DNA from: Kibdelosporangium banguiense
Lineage (GTDB): Bacteria > Actinomycetota > Actinomycetes > Mycobacteriales > Pseudonocardiaceae
Assembly (NCBI RefSeq): GCF_017876405.1
Contig: NZ_JAGINW010000001.1
Coordinates: 2,989,203 to 3,053,202, forward strand
DNA: 64,000 bases
Direction: 5' to 3'
In this document: one piece after another, positions 16,609-25,382 of the stretch
How the letters are laid out: each line of letters opens with the position of its first letter
How positions within the stretch are numbered: position 1 is the first letter of the stretch
Position numbers and translations under genes: made by a program
The notes under the pieces: model-generated
What the model was told of the DNA's origin: nothing
The model's database searches: none
The model's input: the letters and a program-made list of their open reading frames with translations, nothing else

Positions 16609-17994
16609 ATGCGCGGAGTGTGGAGCACCGACCGAGTGAAAACCGCTGAGCAGCAGCTCTTCCAGACGATCCCGGAAGCCACCCTGATGCGACGCGCGGC
16701 GTTCGGCGTCGCCGTGTGCGTGGCCGAGTTCAAGCCGCGTCGCGTGCTGCTCCTGGTGGGAGCAGGCAACAACGGCGGTGACGCACTCTGGGCGGGCGCG
16801 TTCCTACGCCGCAGAGGCATCGCCGTCGACGCGATTCTCCTTGCGCCCGAACGCGCGCACGCCGAGGGACTCGCGGCATACCGACGAGCTGGCGGTCGCA
16901 TCGTCACCGAGCCCAGGTCAGCCGACGTCGTCATCGACGGAATTGTCGGTATCTCAGGCAAAGGCGCGCTCCGACCCGCCGCCGCGAAGCTCGTCGCGCA
17001 GATCACCGCACCTATCGTCGCCGTCGACCTACCCAGCGGCGTCGACCCAGACACAGGCGCGGAGGACGGTCCGTGCGTCACCGCCGACACCACCGTCACA
17101 TTCGGCGGCCGCAAGCCTGTACACGCGTTGAGCCCGCGCTGCGGGCGAGTCCGCGTGCTCGACATAGGCCTGGCAGACGCCCTAGGCGAACCGGATTTCG
17201 GCATCATCGACCGCGCGGACGTCGCCGAAGCCTGGCCGATCCCAGGCCCCACGGACGACAAGTACACCCAGGGCGTAACCGGAATCGCCGCCGGATCAGC
17301 CACATATCCAGGCGCAGCAGTACTTTCGGTAAGTGGCGCGGTACTCGCGACGTCCGGCATGGTCCGATACGCCGGAACAGCCGCGGAGATAGTCGGCCAG
17401 CGCTGGCCAGAAGTCGTCGCCACCGGTTCGGTCGCCGACGCAGGCAGAGTGCAAGCCTGGGTCGTCGGCCCCGGCATCGGCACAGCGACCGCAGGCCGAG
17501 AACTGCTCTCACACATTCTCGGCGCAGGCGTCCCAGTCTGCGTGGACGCGGACGGAATCACATTGCTGGCCGAGCACCCAACCCTGTGGGACCGCCGGGA
17601 CCCAGACACTCCCATTGTCCTGACACCACACGACCGCGAATTCGCGCGCCTCGCGCCACTCGGCAAAGATCGTGTCGCATCAGCGAAAGCCCTGGCCCGC
17701 CGGGTCAACGCAGTTGTACTTCTCAAGGGATACAACACAATTGTCGCGGCATCGGATGGACGCGTGCTCGTGAATCAGTCGCCGTCCGCCTGGCTGGCGA
17801 CAGCAGGGTCCGGTGACGTGTTGTCCGGGGTTGTCGGCGCCTTGCTCGCAGCTGGGCTAGACCCTTGGCTCGCCGCAGGATGCGCTGCTTACGCCCACTC
17901 TCACGCCGGAACGCTCGCCGCTTCTGGCGCGCCTGCTCCAGCATCCGCCATCGCCCACGCTTTGTCCGACACAATCCGCGATCTCGACTGGTGA
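16609..17994 (+). CDS. nnr: Bifunctional NAD(P)H-hydrate epimerase/ADP-dependent NAD(P)H-hydrate dehydratase
   Basis: 461 residues. Repairs damaged NAD(P)H hydrates. The N-terminal epimerase half (YjeF_N fold, ~1-210) holds LLLVGAGNNGGDALWAG and AVDLPSGVDPDTG. The C-terminal kinase-fold dehydratase half (~220-461) holds TPHDREFARL, VVLLKGYNTIV and the phosphate loop AGSGDVLSGVVGALLAAG. ATG 16609 (MRGVWSTDRVKTAEQQ) is the usual start; the frame extends upstream into non-homologous arginine-rich sequence. It lies between glmS and alr as in mycobacteria, apparently a single-gene unit. Confidence 0.94.
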   Translation: MRGVWSTDRVKTAEQQLFQTIPEATLMRRAAFGVAVCVAEFKPRRVLLLVGAGNNGGDALWAGAFLRRRGIAVDAILLAPERAHAEGLAAYRRAGGRIVTEPRSADVVIDGIVGISGKGALRPAAAKLVAQITAPIVAVDLPSGVDPDTGAEDGPCVTADTTVTFGGRKPVHALSPRCGRVRVLDIGLADALGEPDFGIIDRADVAEAWPIPGPTDDKYTQGVTGIAAGSATYPGAAVLSVSGAVLATSGMVRYAGTAAEIVGQRWPEVVATGSVADAGRVQAWVVGPGIGTATAGRELLSHILGAGVPVCVDADGITLLAEHPTLWDRRDPDTPIVLTPHDREFARLAPLGKDRVASAKALARRVNAVVLLKGYNTIVAASDGRVLVNQSPSAWLATAGSGDVLSGVVGALLAAGLDPWLAAGCAAYAHSHAGTLAASGAPAPASAIAHALSDTIRDLDW

Positions 17995-18287
17995 ATCTTT
18001 GGTGTCGCAGAGTGCTTTTCGGTGTGCCTGTCGTTGGTTGGGCGCTCTGCTTTTGTTTCTGCTTTGGTGTCGGTGGCTGGGCGGCTCGATTTGACACGGA
18101 GACCTCTGAGGCGGCCTCGGTTGGCTGAAGAGGCAGGCCCCCTGATCCAATCCGTGATCCCGGCCAAAGCCGTGTCAGGGGCCAACCTCGCCAGAAAGCT
18201 TAAGGCCGCCTCCACTCCGTATAAAATCGAGCCGTCCCAGCCTGAGACACCGAAGCAAAAACCCGAGCGCCCAGCCCCAACCGTCGA
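17995..18287. other. Intergenic region between nnr and the TetR gene
   Basis: About 290 bp between convergent genes, less GC-rich than its surroundings, with a repeated CTTTGGTGTCG (near 18000 and 18063) and an A/T patch TATAAAAT near 18220. Open frames here lack ribosome-binding sites and run into nnr. No gene, terminator or RNA that I can support. Confidence 0.4.
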
Positions 18288-18920
18288 TCAAGCGCGTTTG
18301 ACTCCAAGTGTCATCAAGCGGGACACGTACTCCGCGAGATCTTCGGGCGTCCACGGAAGCTTCTCGACGATGATCATACGGCCGCAGCTTTCGCAGATGG
18401 AGGCCAGCAGTTCGGCGAGGACCGGTGCTTTGCGTTCGGTGTCCTCGACGTTGATCGTGGAGAGGTACATGACGACCAGGTCGCGTAGGCGGCCGAGGAT
18501 TGTCTCGCGGGCGGCGCGGACGCGTTTTGCCACTGGGGAATCGGAGTTGCGAGAGGACTCGAAGACTACCCGCCAGGAGTCGGGGGCCTCGGTGGCCGCG
18601 GTGAGGAAGGCGGTGAGGCCTTGGCCGATGAGGGCTTCGAGGTTCTCGAAGTCCGGCATGTTGGGCAGGGCCGCGATCACCGCGTCGAACAGTCTTGTCT
18701 CTTCCCGGCTCAGCAGGGCGAGCAATAACTCGTCACGGTTCTTGAAGCACTCGTAGACCACGGGTTTGGTGACGCCTGCGGCGTCCGCGACCGCTTGCAT
18801 GGAGGTGCCACGATAGCCGTGAGCGAGATAGACCTGCAGGGCTGAGTCAAGAATGAGGGGCCGTCGTTTTTCGGGGCCCAGATGCGCCGCCCGCCGACGG
18901 ACCGCCCTGTCTTGCGCCAC
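18288..18920 (-). CDS. TetR-family transcriptional regulator
   Basis: 210 residues. N-terminal TetR helix-turn-helix: RRPLILDSALQVYLAHGYRG, then VADAAGVTKPVVYECFKNRD, the recognition helix and YxxF-type end. The C-terminal ~140 residues are a helical ligand domain with no assignable ligand. GTG 18920 lies 6 nt from a -10-like TAAGTT in the transcribed sense (18927-18932), so it may be leaderless. It is divergent from alr with about 220 bp between. The target is unknown. Confidence 0.9.
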   Translation of the reverse strand: MAQDRAVRRRAAHLGPEKRRPLILDSALQVYLAHGYRGTSMQAVADAAGVTKPVVYECFKNRDELLLALLSREETRLFDAVIAALPNMPDFENLEALIGQGLTAFLTAATEAPDSWRVVFESSRNSDSPVAKRVRAARETILGRLRDLVVMYLSTINVEDTERKAPVLAELLASICESCGRMIIVEKLPWTPEDLAEYVSRLMTLGVKRA

Positions 18921-19141
18921 CGAACGAACTTACAGTATCCCCCGCATGAGTGAGGACATTCCCACGCCGTTATAGGCAAAGTGCTGTTGCCCACAAGCGA
19001 AGATTCTTCAGTTCTTGGCCTGTGAGCCGGCGGCCGCACGCCGTCTACCTGGTCGGATGCGGTTACCGATCATCCCGGCCGGTGGCGTCGGCCGCATCTG
19101 GCATTCGCCTGGAACTGGGATGTGCGAGCATTGGCGACGTT

Positions 19142-20224
19142 ATGTCCGACCAGAACGCGCCGCGTGCGGAAGCGGTCGTCGATCTCGACGCCCTGCGGCA
19201 CAACGTCGCCCTGCTCGCCGAGCGCGCCCAGGTTGCGGTGATGGCTGTCGTCAAGGCCGATGGGTACGGCCACGGCGCCGTGCCGGTGGCCAGGGCCGCG
19301 CTTGAGGCAGGTGCCACCTGGCTCGGCTCGTGCTCCGCGGCTGAGGCTGTCGACCTGCGCAAAGCAGGTATCGAGGCGCCGATCCTGGCCTGGCTCTACG
19401 CGGCCGGTGAGGATCTGTCCGACGCGATCGCGGCCGGCGTCGAATTGGGCGTGTCCAGTCTCGACGAGTTGCGCGCCGCCGAGGGCGCCCCGATTCACCT
19501 CAAGATCGACACGGGCCTCAACCGCAACGGCTGTCCGGAATCCGAGTGGGCAGCCCTGGTCAAGGCAGCCAAGGGGCACAACGTCCGGGCAGTCTGGTCG
19601 CACTTGGCGTCAGCTGACGAACCTGGTGACCCCTCGGTCGACCGGCAGGCGGAACGGTTCGAGCGCGCCTATCAGGTCGCGCTCGCCGAAGGCCTGAACC
19701 CGATGCGGCACATCGCGAACTCGGCGACCGTGCTGACCAGGCCGGACCTGGCGTTCGACATGGTCCGGACCGGTATCGCGATGTACGGGCTCAATCCCGT
19801 GCCGCAGCAAGAGGATCTTCGCCCGGTGATGACCTTCCGGTCCAGCGTGGCGCAGGTCAAACGCATCCCCGCCGGCGAATCCGTGTCCTACGGCGGCACG
19901 TGGACCGCCCCGCGCGACGTGACGCTGGCCTTGGTGCCCGTCGGGTACGCCGATGGCGTGCCGCGTGGGCTTTCCGGCCGTCTCGAGGTGTGGCTGGCCG
20001 GGAACCGACGGCCGGTGGTCGGCCGGGTATGCATGGACCAGATCGTCGTCGAATGTGGTGATGACCACGTTTCCCCCGGCGACGAGGTAATCCTGTTCGG
20101 TCCGGGCGATCGCGGTGAGCCGACGGCCCGGCAGTGGGCCGACAGCCTGGGCACCATCGACTACGAGATCGTCACCAACATGTACCGGCCGCGGGTGCGC
20201 CGTCGTTACCTGGGGGCGCGGTGA
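19142..20224 (+). CDS. alr: Alanine racemase
   Basis: 360 residues. PLP enzyme making D-alanine for peptidoglycan. PLP-binding Lys38 lies in AVVKADGYGHGAVPVA; the second catalytic base is the Tyr in GESVSYGGTW. SHLASAD, HIANSAT and GYADGVPR are family blocks. ATG 19142 gives the normal short N-terminus (MSDQNAPRAEAVVDLDALRHN); the frame stays open upstream but is unlike Alr. The stop overlaps the start of the hydrolase gene by 4 bp (GTGA), so alr heads an operon running through tsaE. Confidence 0.97.
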   Translation: MSDQNAPRAEAVVDLDALRHNVALLAERAQVAVMAVVKADGYGHGAVPVARAALEAGATWLGSCSAAEAVDLRKAGIEAPILAWLYAAGEDLSDAIAAGVELGVSSLDELRAAEGAPIHLKIDTGLNRNGCPESEWAALVKAAKGHNVRAVWSHLASADEPGDPSVDRQAERFERAYQVALAEGLNPMRHIANSATVLTRPDLAFDMVRTGIAMYGLNPVPQQEDLRPVMTFRSSVAQVKRIPAGESVSYGGTWTAPRDVTLALVPVGYADGVPRGLSGRLEVWLAGNRRPVVGRVCMDQIVVECGDDHVSPGDEVILFGPGDRGEPTARQWADSLGTIDYEIVTNMYRPRVRRRYLGAR

Positions 20225-21306
20225 ACGGCCGGATTGCCGGACTGGTCGGCGGGGTAATAGGTGTTGTGGCAACTGGTGCGGCCGTAGGTGCTGCTGTTCG
20301 GTCGAAACGACGCGATATCGAAGACATGTACGTCGATGAGCCGTTCGGTCTGCTGCCGCCGACCAGGACGAGCACAGTCGCGGCCGACGACGGCATCCCC
20401 CTGTCGGTAGAGGAAGTGGATCCGGACGACGGCGGCACGCCTGAGGCGACTGTCGTGCTGGTGCACGGCTTCGCGGTGAACCGGCTTTCCTGGCACTTCC
20501 AGCGGCGGATGTTCGCCGAGCAGACCGATCCCCGTGTGCGCCTGGTGCTCTACGACCAGCGCAGCCACGGCCGGTCCGGCCGGGCGACCGAAGAGTCGAG
20601 CACAATCGACCAACTGGGCCGTGACCTCGCGGCCGTGCTGCGCGCGGTCGTGCCCAAGGGCCCGATCGTCCTGGTCGGTCACTCCATGGGCGCGATGACG
20701 ATCATCGCGCTGGCCGAACAGGATCCTGATCTGTTTGCCGACCGCGTCCGCGGCGTCGCCCTGATCGGAACATCCGCGGGCGAGATCGGATCGAGCGGCT
20801 TGCCGCGCCCGATCTTGTGGCGCTACAACCCATTGACGCGTGGCGTCGGCCAACTCGCCGGATGGCAACCCGGCCTCGTCGAGCTCGTCCGTGCCGCCGG
20901 TGGTCAACTGACCCGTCGCGCCGTACGCCTGCTCGCCTTCGGCAGCCGCAGCGTCAGCCCCAGGCTTGTCGACTTCATGATGGACATGCTCGACGTCACG
21001 CCGGTACGTGTGCTCGCCGACTTCATCGACACTTTGGGCAGCCACAACAGGTACAAGGCGCTGGCCGGCCTGCAGCACTGCTACGTGCTGGTGCTGAGCG
21101 GCGACCGCGACCGGATGACCCCGTTCTCCCACGCGGAACGGATCGCGACCGAACTGCCTGACGCGAAACTCGTACGGTTGCGCGGCGCCGGGCACATGGT
21201 CGTCCTGGAACAACCCGACCAAGTCAACACCCACTTGGTCGACCTGGTTCGGCAGTGCGTCAGCGGTCGTGGCGCGGGACGTAGATGGTGGCGGCGCAGG
21301 GCATGA
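20221..21306 (+). CDS. Alpha/beta-fold hydrolase with N-terminal membrane segment
   Basis: 361 residues. GTG start overlaps the alr stop by 4 bp. A hydrophobic N-terminal segment (IAGLVGGVIGVVATGAAVGA) followed by RSKRRD suggests a signal anchor. The hydrolase domain follows: VLVHGFAVNRLSW, nucleophile elbow LVGHSMGAMTI, acid in VLSGDRDRMTP, His in GAGHMVVLEQP. The alr-hydrolase-tsaE order is common in actinomycetes, but its substrate is unknown; a membrane-associated lipid esterase is plausible. The stop overlaps the tsaE start by 4 bp. Confidence 0.88.
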   Translation: MNGRIAGLVGGVIGVVATGAAVGAAVRSKRRDIEDMYVDEPFGLLPPTRTSTVAADDGIPLSVEEVDPDDGGTPEATVVLVHGFAVNRLSWHFQRRMFAEQTDPRVRLVLYDQRSHGRSGRATEESSTIDQLGRDLAAVLRAVVPKGPIVLVGHSMGAMTIIALAEQDPDLFADRVRGVALIGTSAGEIGSSGLPRPILWRYNPLTRGVGQLAGWQPGLVELVRAAGGQLTRRAVRLLAFGSRSVSPRLVDFMMDMLDVTPVRVLADFIDTLGSHNRYKALAGLQHCYVLVLSGDRDRMTPFSHAERIATELPDAKLVRLRGAGHMVVLEQPDQVNTHLVDLVRQCVSGRGAGRRWWRRRA

Positions 21307-21758
21307 TCACACTCTCCACAGTGGACGACACGGTCGAGTTCGGCCGCAGACTCGGCAAAATCCTCGGCGCGGGCGATCTCGTCCTGCTGGCCGGCCCGCT
21401 CGGCGCGGGCAAAACCGTTCTGGTGCGCGGAATCGCGGCCGGCCTCGGCGTCATCGGCCGCGTCAGCTCACCCACGTTCGTCATCGAACGCGTCCACAAA
21501 GCACCCAACGGCGGCGTCCCTCTCGTCCACGTCGACGCCTACCGCCTCATCGGCCACATCGAGGAAGTCGACGACCTCGACCTCGACACAGACCTGACCG
21601 AAGCCGCCGTCGTCATCGAGTGGGGCGAGAACCTCGCCGAGCAACTGTCCACCGACTACCTGCTCATCCGCCTCGAACGGCTCCCCGACGACACCCGCCG
21701 CGCCCACCTCGAACCCCACGGCACGTGGACAACCCGCGTGGAATCCCTTACTGCGTGA
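21303..21758 (+). CDS. tsaE: tRNA t6A biosynthesis ATPase TsaE
   Basis: 151 residues. Walker A at 31-38 (GPLGAGKT) preceded by LVLLA, then VSSPTFVIE and VHVDAYRL, the TsaE signature. TsaE binds the TsaB-TsaD complex and drives cycles of t6A formation on ANN-decoding tRNAs. ATG 21303 is preferred over 21285 because it gives the 4-bp ATGA overlap with the hydrolase stop, as elsewhere in this operon. Unusually, tsaB-rimI-tsaD are not next but 7.3 kb away. The 3' end overlaps the convergent Lrp-type gene by 11 bp. Confidence 0.95.
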   Translation: MITLSTVDDTVEFGRRLGKILGAGDLVLLAGPLGAGKTVLVRGIAAGLGVIGRVSSPTFVIERVHKAPNGGVPLVHVDAYRLIGHIEEVDDLDLDTDLTEAAVVIEWGENLAEQLSTDYLLIRLERLPDDTRRAHLEPHGTWTTRVESLTA

Positions 21759-22710
21759 TCAGGGTCGCGCCGCGTTTGATGGTGCGGATGACCGGCGAGG
21801 TCTCCATGTGTTCGATCGCGCTCAGGGCGGCGACTTTGGTGGTCAGGTACTCGTAGAACGCGGGAACGTCCTTGCAGACGACTGAGGTCAGAAGGTTGGC
21901 CGTGCCTGTTGTCGCTGCCGCGAAGGCGATTTCGCGGTGGGCGGTCAGGGCTTCGCCTGCGGTGGCGAGTTCGGACGGCGGGACGGATATCCACATCCGG
22001 GCCTGGAGTTTGAAGCCGAGGGCGGCTGTGTCTATGTCCACGTCGTAGTAGAGGGCGCCGGTTTCGCGGAGGTAGTCCATCCGGCGCCGTACCGTTGACT
22101 CCGACCAGCCGGTCACCTTCGCCAGTTCGGCGTGGCTGGCGCGGCCGTCCAGTTCAAGGGCGGCCAGCATGCGATAGTCGGCAGCGTCCAATATGACCGG
22201 TTCGTTCGATATGGACCGCCGGAAGCGGAGTGCGTCGATCTGTTCGGGCGTAAGGCTGTCGAGCAGGGCCTGGTAGTCGCGTTCGTTGAAGTACACGTGC
22301 AGGATGCTGTGTGCGCTGACGTCGGTCACGCGTGGTGTGCGCGGCAACTGTTGCAGCAGAAGGGTGTCCGGCTCCTCGGGGTTGCGTGACTCGGTCACGC
22401 AGTCGATTTCTGTGCCGCCGGAGAACATCTGCACCCAGTAGGTGTCCGGGCGGCGGGCGAGAGCTGTGGCGACAGCGAGGGAGGTACTGGGCTCACACTT
22501 GATCCGGACGTGCCAGCGGACGTGTCCGACCCGCCATGGCGCGGTCTGGCCGACCACGCGGGCGGCCATGGTCGCGCGCAGCCGGCGGTAGCGGCGGGCG
22601 ACCGTTTGGTCCGAAATGCCTAGTACGTCAGCGATTTTGCTGAACGGTGCCCGGCCGTCGATCTCCAGCGCGTGGATCAGCGCCCGGTCGATCTCATCGA
22701 TTTCCACCAC
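21748..22710 (-). CDS. Lrp/AsnC-family regulator with two helix-turn-helix modules
   Basis: About 320 residues from GTG 22710 (in frame to 22830, but that would overlap the divergent transporter start). Two AsnC-type DNA-binding domains: IDRALIHALEIDGRAPFSKI...GISDQTVARRYRRL at the start, and YRMLAALELDGRASHAELAK...WSESTVRRRMDYL in the middle. Each is followed by an effector-type domain (the last is VRTIKRGATLI-like). The protein looks like a fused tandem of two Lrp units, a known actinobacterial arrangement. It lies divergent to the MFS gene with about 105 bp between, so control of that transporter and itself is likely. Ligand unknown. Confidence 0.87.
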   Translation of the reverse strand: MVEIDEIDRALIHALEIDGRAPFSKIADVLGISDQTVARRYRRLRATMAARVVGQTAPWRVGHVRWHVRIKCEPSTSLAVATALARRPDTYWVQMFSGGTEIDCVTESRNPEEPDTLLLQQLPRTPRVTDVSAHSILHVYFNERDYQALLDSLTPEQIDALRFRRSISNEPVILDAADYRMLAALELDGRASHAELAKVTGWSESTVRRRMDYLRETGALYYDVDIDTAALGFKLQARMWISVPPSELATAGEALTAHREIAFAAATTGTANLLTSVVCKDVPAFYEYLTTKVAALSAIEHMETSPVIRTIKRGATLITQ

Positions 22711-22814
22711 ATGACCATACGAGATGTCGAAAAACGCCGCCAAGCTCAAGAACATGGAAATCTGAGCCAGCCTGACCTCATGGTGGCGCTGTACCCACTG
22801 CAGAAGGAGTCCTG

Positions 22815-24191
22815 ATGGGGAAGTGGTCACCGCTGATCGCGGTGTGTTTGGGAGGATTCGTCCTGCTTGTCGACGTCACGATCGTGACGGTCGCGTTGCC
22901 GGAGATGGCGCGTTCGCTCAGTGCGTCGTTCACGGGCCTGCAATGGGTGATCGACGCGTACGCGTTGGCGTTGGCAGCGCTTGTGCTCGCCAGCGGTTCG
23001 CTCGCCGATCACATAGGCCGACGCAAGACGTACATCGGCGGTCTGGTCGTCTTCGCGGGTGCGTCGCTCGCTTGCGGGCTCGCCGAGAGCACGGAAGTGC
23101 TTGTCATTTCGCGTGCTGTGCAAGGGATTGGTGGCGCCGCGATGCTGGCGACCACGATGGCCTTGGTCAACCTGACGTATCACGGCAAGGACCGTTCGGT
23201 CGCGCTTGCCATCTGGGGCGCGGTCTCTGGTGCCGCCGCGGCGGCAGGGCCGGTGCTGGGTGGCGTACTCACCGAGTACCTCGGCTGGCGGTGGATCTTC
23301 CTGGTCAACATTCCGATCGCCGTCATCGCGGTCTGGATGACGTTGCGCGTGGTCGCCGAGTCCAGCAACCCGAGTGCCAAAGGCGTTGACATACCAGGAG
23401 TTGTCACGTTCACGGCCGGTGCCGCCGCGCTCACCTATGGCCTGATGCAGGCCGGTGATCACGGCTGGGGATCGGCGCGGACGCTGGGCTGGATCGGCGG
23501 CGGGGTGCTCGCCTGGGTGATCTTCGCCGTGATCGAAGCCCGCAGTACCAACGCGATGCTGGATCTGGCACTGTTCCGCAAGCCGTCGTTCTCGGTGACT
23601 TTGCTGGCAGCGCTGGCTTTCACGTTCGCGGCGTTCGCCTACACCCCGTTCATGTCGGTCTGGCTGCAACAACAGCTCGGGATGAAGCCGCTCAACGCGG
23701 GCCTGGCGATGATCCCGATGAGCCTGACGGCGTTCGTGATCGCCGGTGTGGCCGGCCGGTTCATGCACTCGGTCCCGTTCCGGTACACGATCGGACTCGG
23801 GATGCTGGTCGTCGGAGCCGGGGCGCTGTTGCTGAAGACCGGTGACAGCTGGACGGTGATCCTGCCGGGACTGGTGGTCGTCGGCGTCGGTGTCGCGGTG
23901 ACGGCTCAGGCGCTGCCCGGCGCGATCATGGCGTCGGTCCCGCTCTACCGGGCCGGGATGGCGTCGGGTGCGCTGAACACGTTCCGGCAGTTGGGGATGG
24001 CGCTGGGCGTGGCTGTGCTCGGCACGGTCGTCAGCCACGGCCAGACGTTCGACAAGGGTCTGGACACGTCCTATGTGGTCGCCGGTATCAGCGGTGTCGC
24101 GGTCGGGCTGATCGCGCTGATGCTGCTCAAGGCGTCAGGCGATGCCGGCCACGATCCCAAGGTCGAGCAGGTCCTGGGGACGAAGTCGTAA
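22815..24191 (+). CDS. MFS drug transporter, DHA2 (EmrB/QacA) family
   Basis: 458 residues with about 14 predicted membrane helices. Motif A-like SGSLADHIGRRKTYIGG after helix 2, motif C-like GAAAAAGPVLGGVLTEYLGWRWIF, and motif D1 in helix 1 (LLVDVTIVTVALPEMA) place it in the 14-helix DHA2 proton-driven efflux group. ATG 22815 follows AAGGAG at 7-nt spacing. Divergent from the double-Lrp regulator, its probable controller. Its last 57 bp overlap, convergently, the end of the carboxyltransferase gene. Substrate not predictable. Confidence 0.92.
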   Translation: MGKWSPLIAVCLGGFVLLVDVTIVTVALPEMARSLSASFTGLQWVIDAYALALAALVLASGSLADHIGRRKTYIGGLVVFAGASLACGLAESTEVLVISRAVQGIGGAAMLATTMALVNLTYHGKDRSVALAIWGAVSGAAAAAGPVLGGVLTEYLGWRWIFLVNIPIAVIAVWMTLRVVAESSNPSAKGVDIPGVVTFTAGAAALTYGLMQAGDHGWGSARTLGWIGGGVLAWVIFAVIEARSTNAMLDLALFRKPSFSVTLLAALAFTFAAFAYTPFMSVWLQQQLGMKPLNAGLAMIPMSLTAFVIAGVAGRFMHSVPFRYTIGLGMLVVGAGALLLKTGDSWTVILPGLVVVGVGVAVTAQALPGAIMASVPLYRAGMASGALNTFRQLGMALGVAVLGTVVSHGQTFDKGLDTSYVVAGISGVAVGLIALMLLKASGDAGHDPKVEQVLGTKS

Positions 24192-25382
24192 TTGGTCGGC
24201 CAACGCGGATACCTCGTCCGGGTCACGTTTCAGAATGGCCGCGGCGGCCTGCGGGCCGATGACCGAGAAATACGCGTCCGGCGTGATCCATGTCCGACCG
24301 GCTCCGGCGAGCGCAAGTGCTCCGCCGGAGCCACCCTCACCGATCACCAGCGTTGTCACCGGAATGTGTGCGGCGGCCACTGCGGAGAAAGCGCCGGAAA
24401 TGGCGGCGGCCAGCCCGGACGATTCGGATGCCGCGTCATTGGCCGCGCCGGGAGTGTCGATCAACGTCAGGACCGGGATCCCGAATCGGTCGGCCAGCGT
24501 GATCAAGCGGCTGGCCGTGCGGTATCCGGCTGACTGGGTCGCGGTTCCGGTCTGGGCGGCGAAAGCTATCGACCGGTCGCCCCGGCGTCCGATTCCGCAC
24601 AATACCCCGGAATCCACACCACCCGATCGGTCGCCGTTGATCAGCGCGTAACTGTCGAAATAGGACTCAAGATATGCGGCGGCGCCTGGCCGCCGAGGAT
24701 CGCGTGCCCGCTGCACGGCCTCCCAGCCGGTGGCCGGAAGTTCGGTATGGCCAAGCGCTTTCGGCACATCGGCAGGTTCGGGCGTGCCGCCGGTGAGCAG
24801 GTCCAGCCAGCCTGACAGGACATCGGGCAGCGATTCCGGCGTCACCACGGCGTCGATCTGGCCCGCCGCGTATTGCCCTTCCGCGGTGAATGCCGGATTG
24901 TCGGCGTCCTCGGCCGAGCGGACACGTTTGCCGCCGAATGCCACCTGTGCCCCGGATATCCCGAGAATGATGTCCGCGCCCGCACCGAGCGAAGCCCAGA
25001 CGCCGCCGGTCGTCGGATTACGCAGGACGGCGATATGAGGAATACCGCTCTCCCGGTTGAGATAACACTCCTGGGCGACCCGTTGCAGTTGCAGCAACGA
25101 GAACATGCCTTCCTGCATGCGGCTACCGCCGGTGGCCAGCAAGGAAACGACCGGGATTCCGTGCGCGCGGGCCGTGGAGAACGCGTGCACCAGGCGATCA
25201 CCCGTGGCTGTGCCGACCGATCCGCCCAGGAAACGGAAATCGAACTCGACCAGCATCACGTCCGTGTCGCCGATCAGCACCTGGCCGTAGGTCACGGATT
25301 CCTCGGCACCCGTGGCTTCCCGGGCACGAACCAGTGAATCCTCGTACCCCGTCCAGCCCAACGGGTTACTGGCCGAGTGCAC
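24135..25382 (-). CDS. Fused AccD-AccA-like carboxyltransferase
   Basis: 415 residues made of two crotonase-fold carboxyltransferase halves: a beta/AccD-like half (~1-200; LLATGGSRMQEGMFSLLQL, NPTTGGVWASLGAGADIIL) and an alpha/AccA-like half (~205-415; LIDTPGAANDAASESSG, VIGEGGSGGALALAGA). The four-Cys zinc ribbon of genuine AccD is absent. Biotin-carrier and carboxylase genes are not nearby. The upstream gene is a MatB-like acyl-CoA ligase overlapping by 17 bp. Acetyl-CoA carboxylase carboxyltransferase is the usual annotation; a biotin-independent malonyl-thioester decarboxylase, as in MdcD/MdcE, is an alternative. GTG start. Confidence 0.82.
   Translation of the reverse strand: MHSASNPLGWTGYEDSLVRAREATGAEESVTYGQVLIGDTDVMLVEFDFRFLGGSVGTATGDRLVHAFSTARAHGIPVVSLLATGGSRMQEGMFSLLQLQRVAQECYLNRESGIPHIAVLRNPTTGGVWASLGAGADIILGISGAQVAFGGKRVRSAEDADNPAFTAEGQYAAGQIDAVVTPESLPDVLSGWLDLLTGGTPEPADVPKALGHTELPATGWEAVQRARDPRRPGAAAYLESYFDSYALINGDRSGGVDSGVLCGIGRRGDRSIAFAAQTGTATQSAGYRTASRLITLADRFGIPVLTLIDTPGAANDAASESSGLAAAISGAFSAVAAAHIPVTTLVIGEGGSGGALALAGAGRTWITPDAYFSVIGPQAAAAILKRDPDEVSALADQLRLRPQDLLDLGIVAGIA

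Noticed and set aside
17901..18215. 104-codon minus-strand frame after nnr
   Set aside because: Overlaps the end of nnr, Lys/Thr/Ala low-complexity, no ribosome-binding site or motif.
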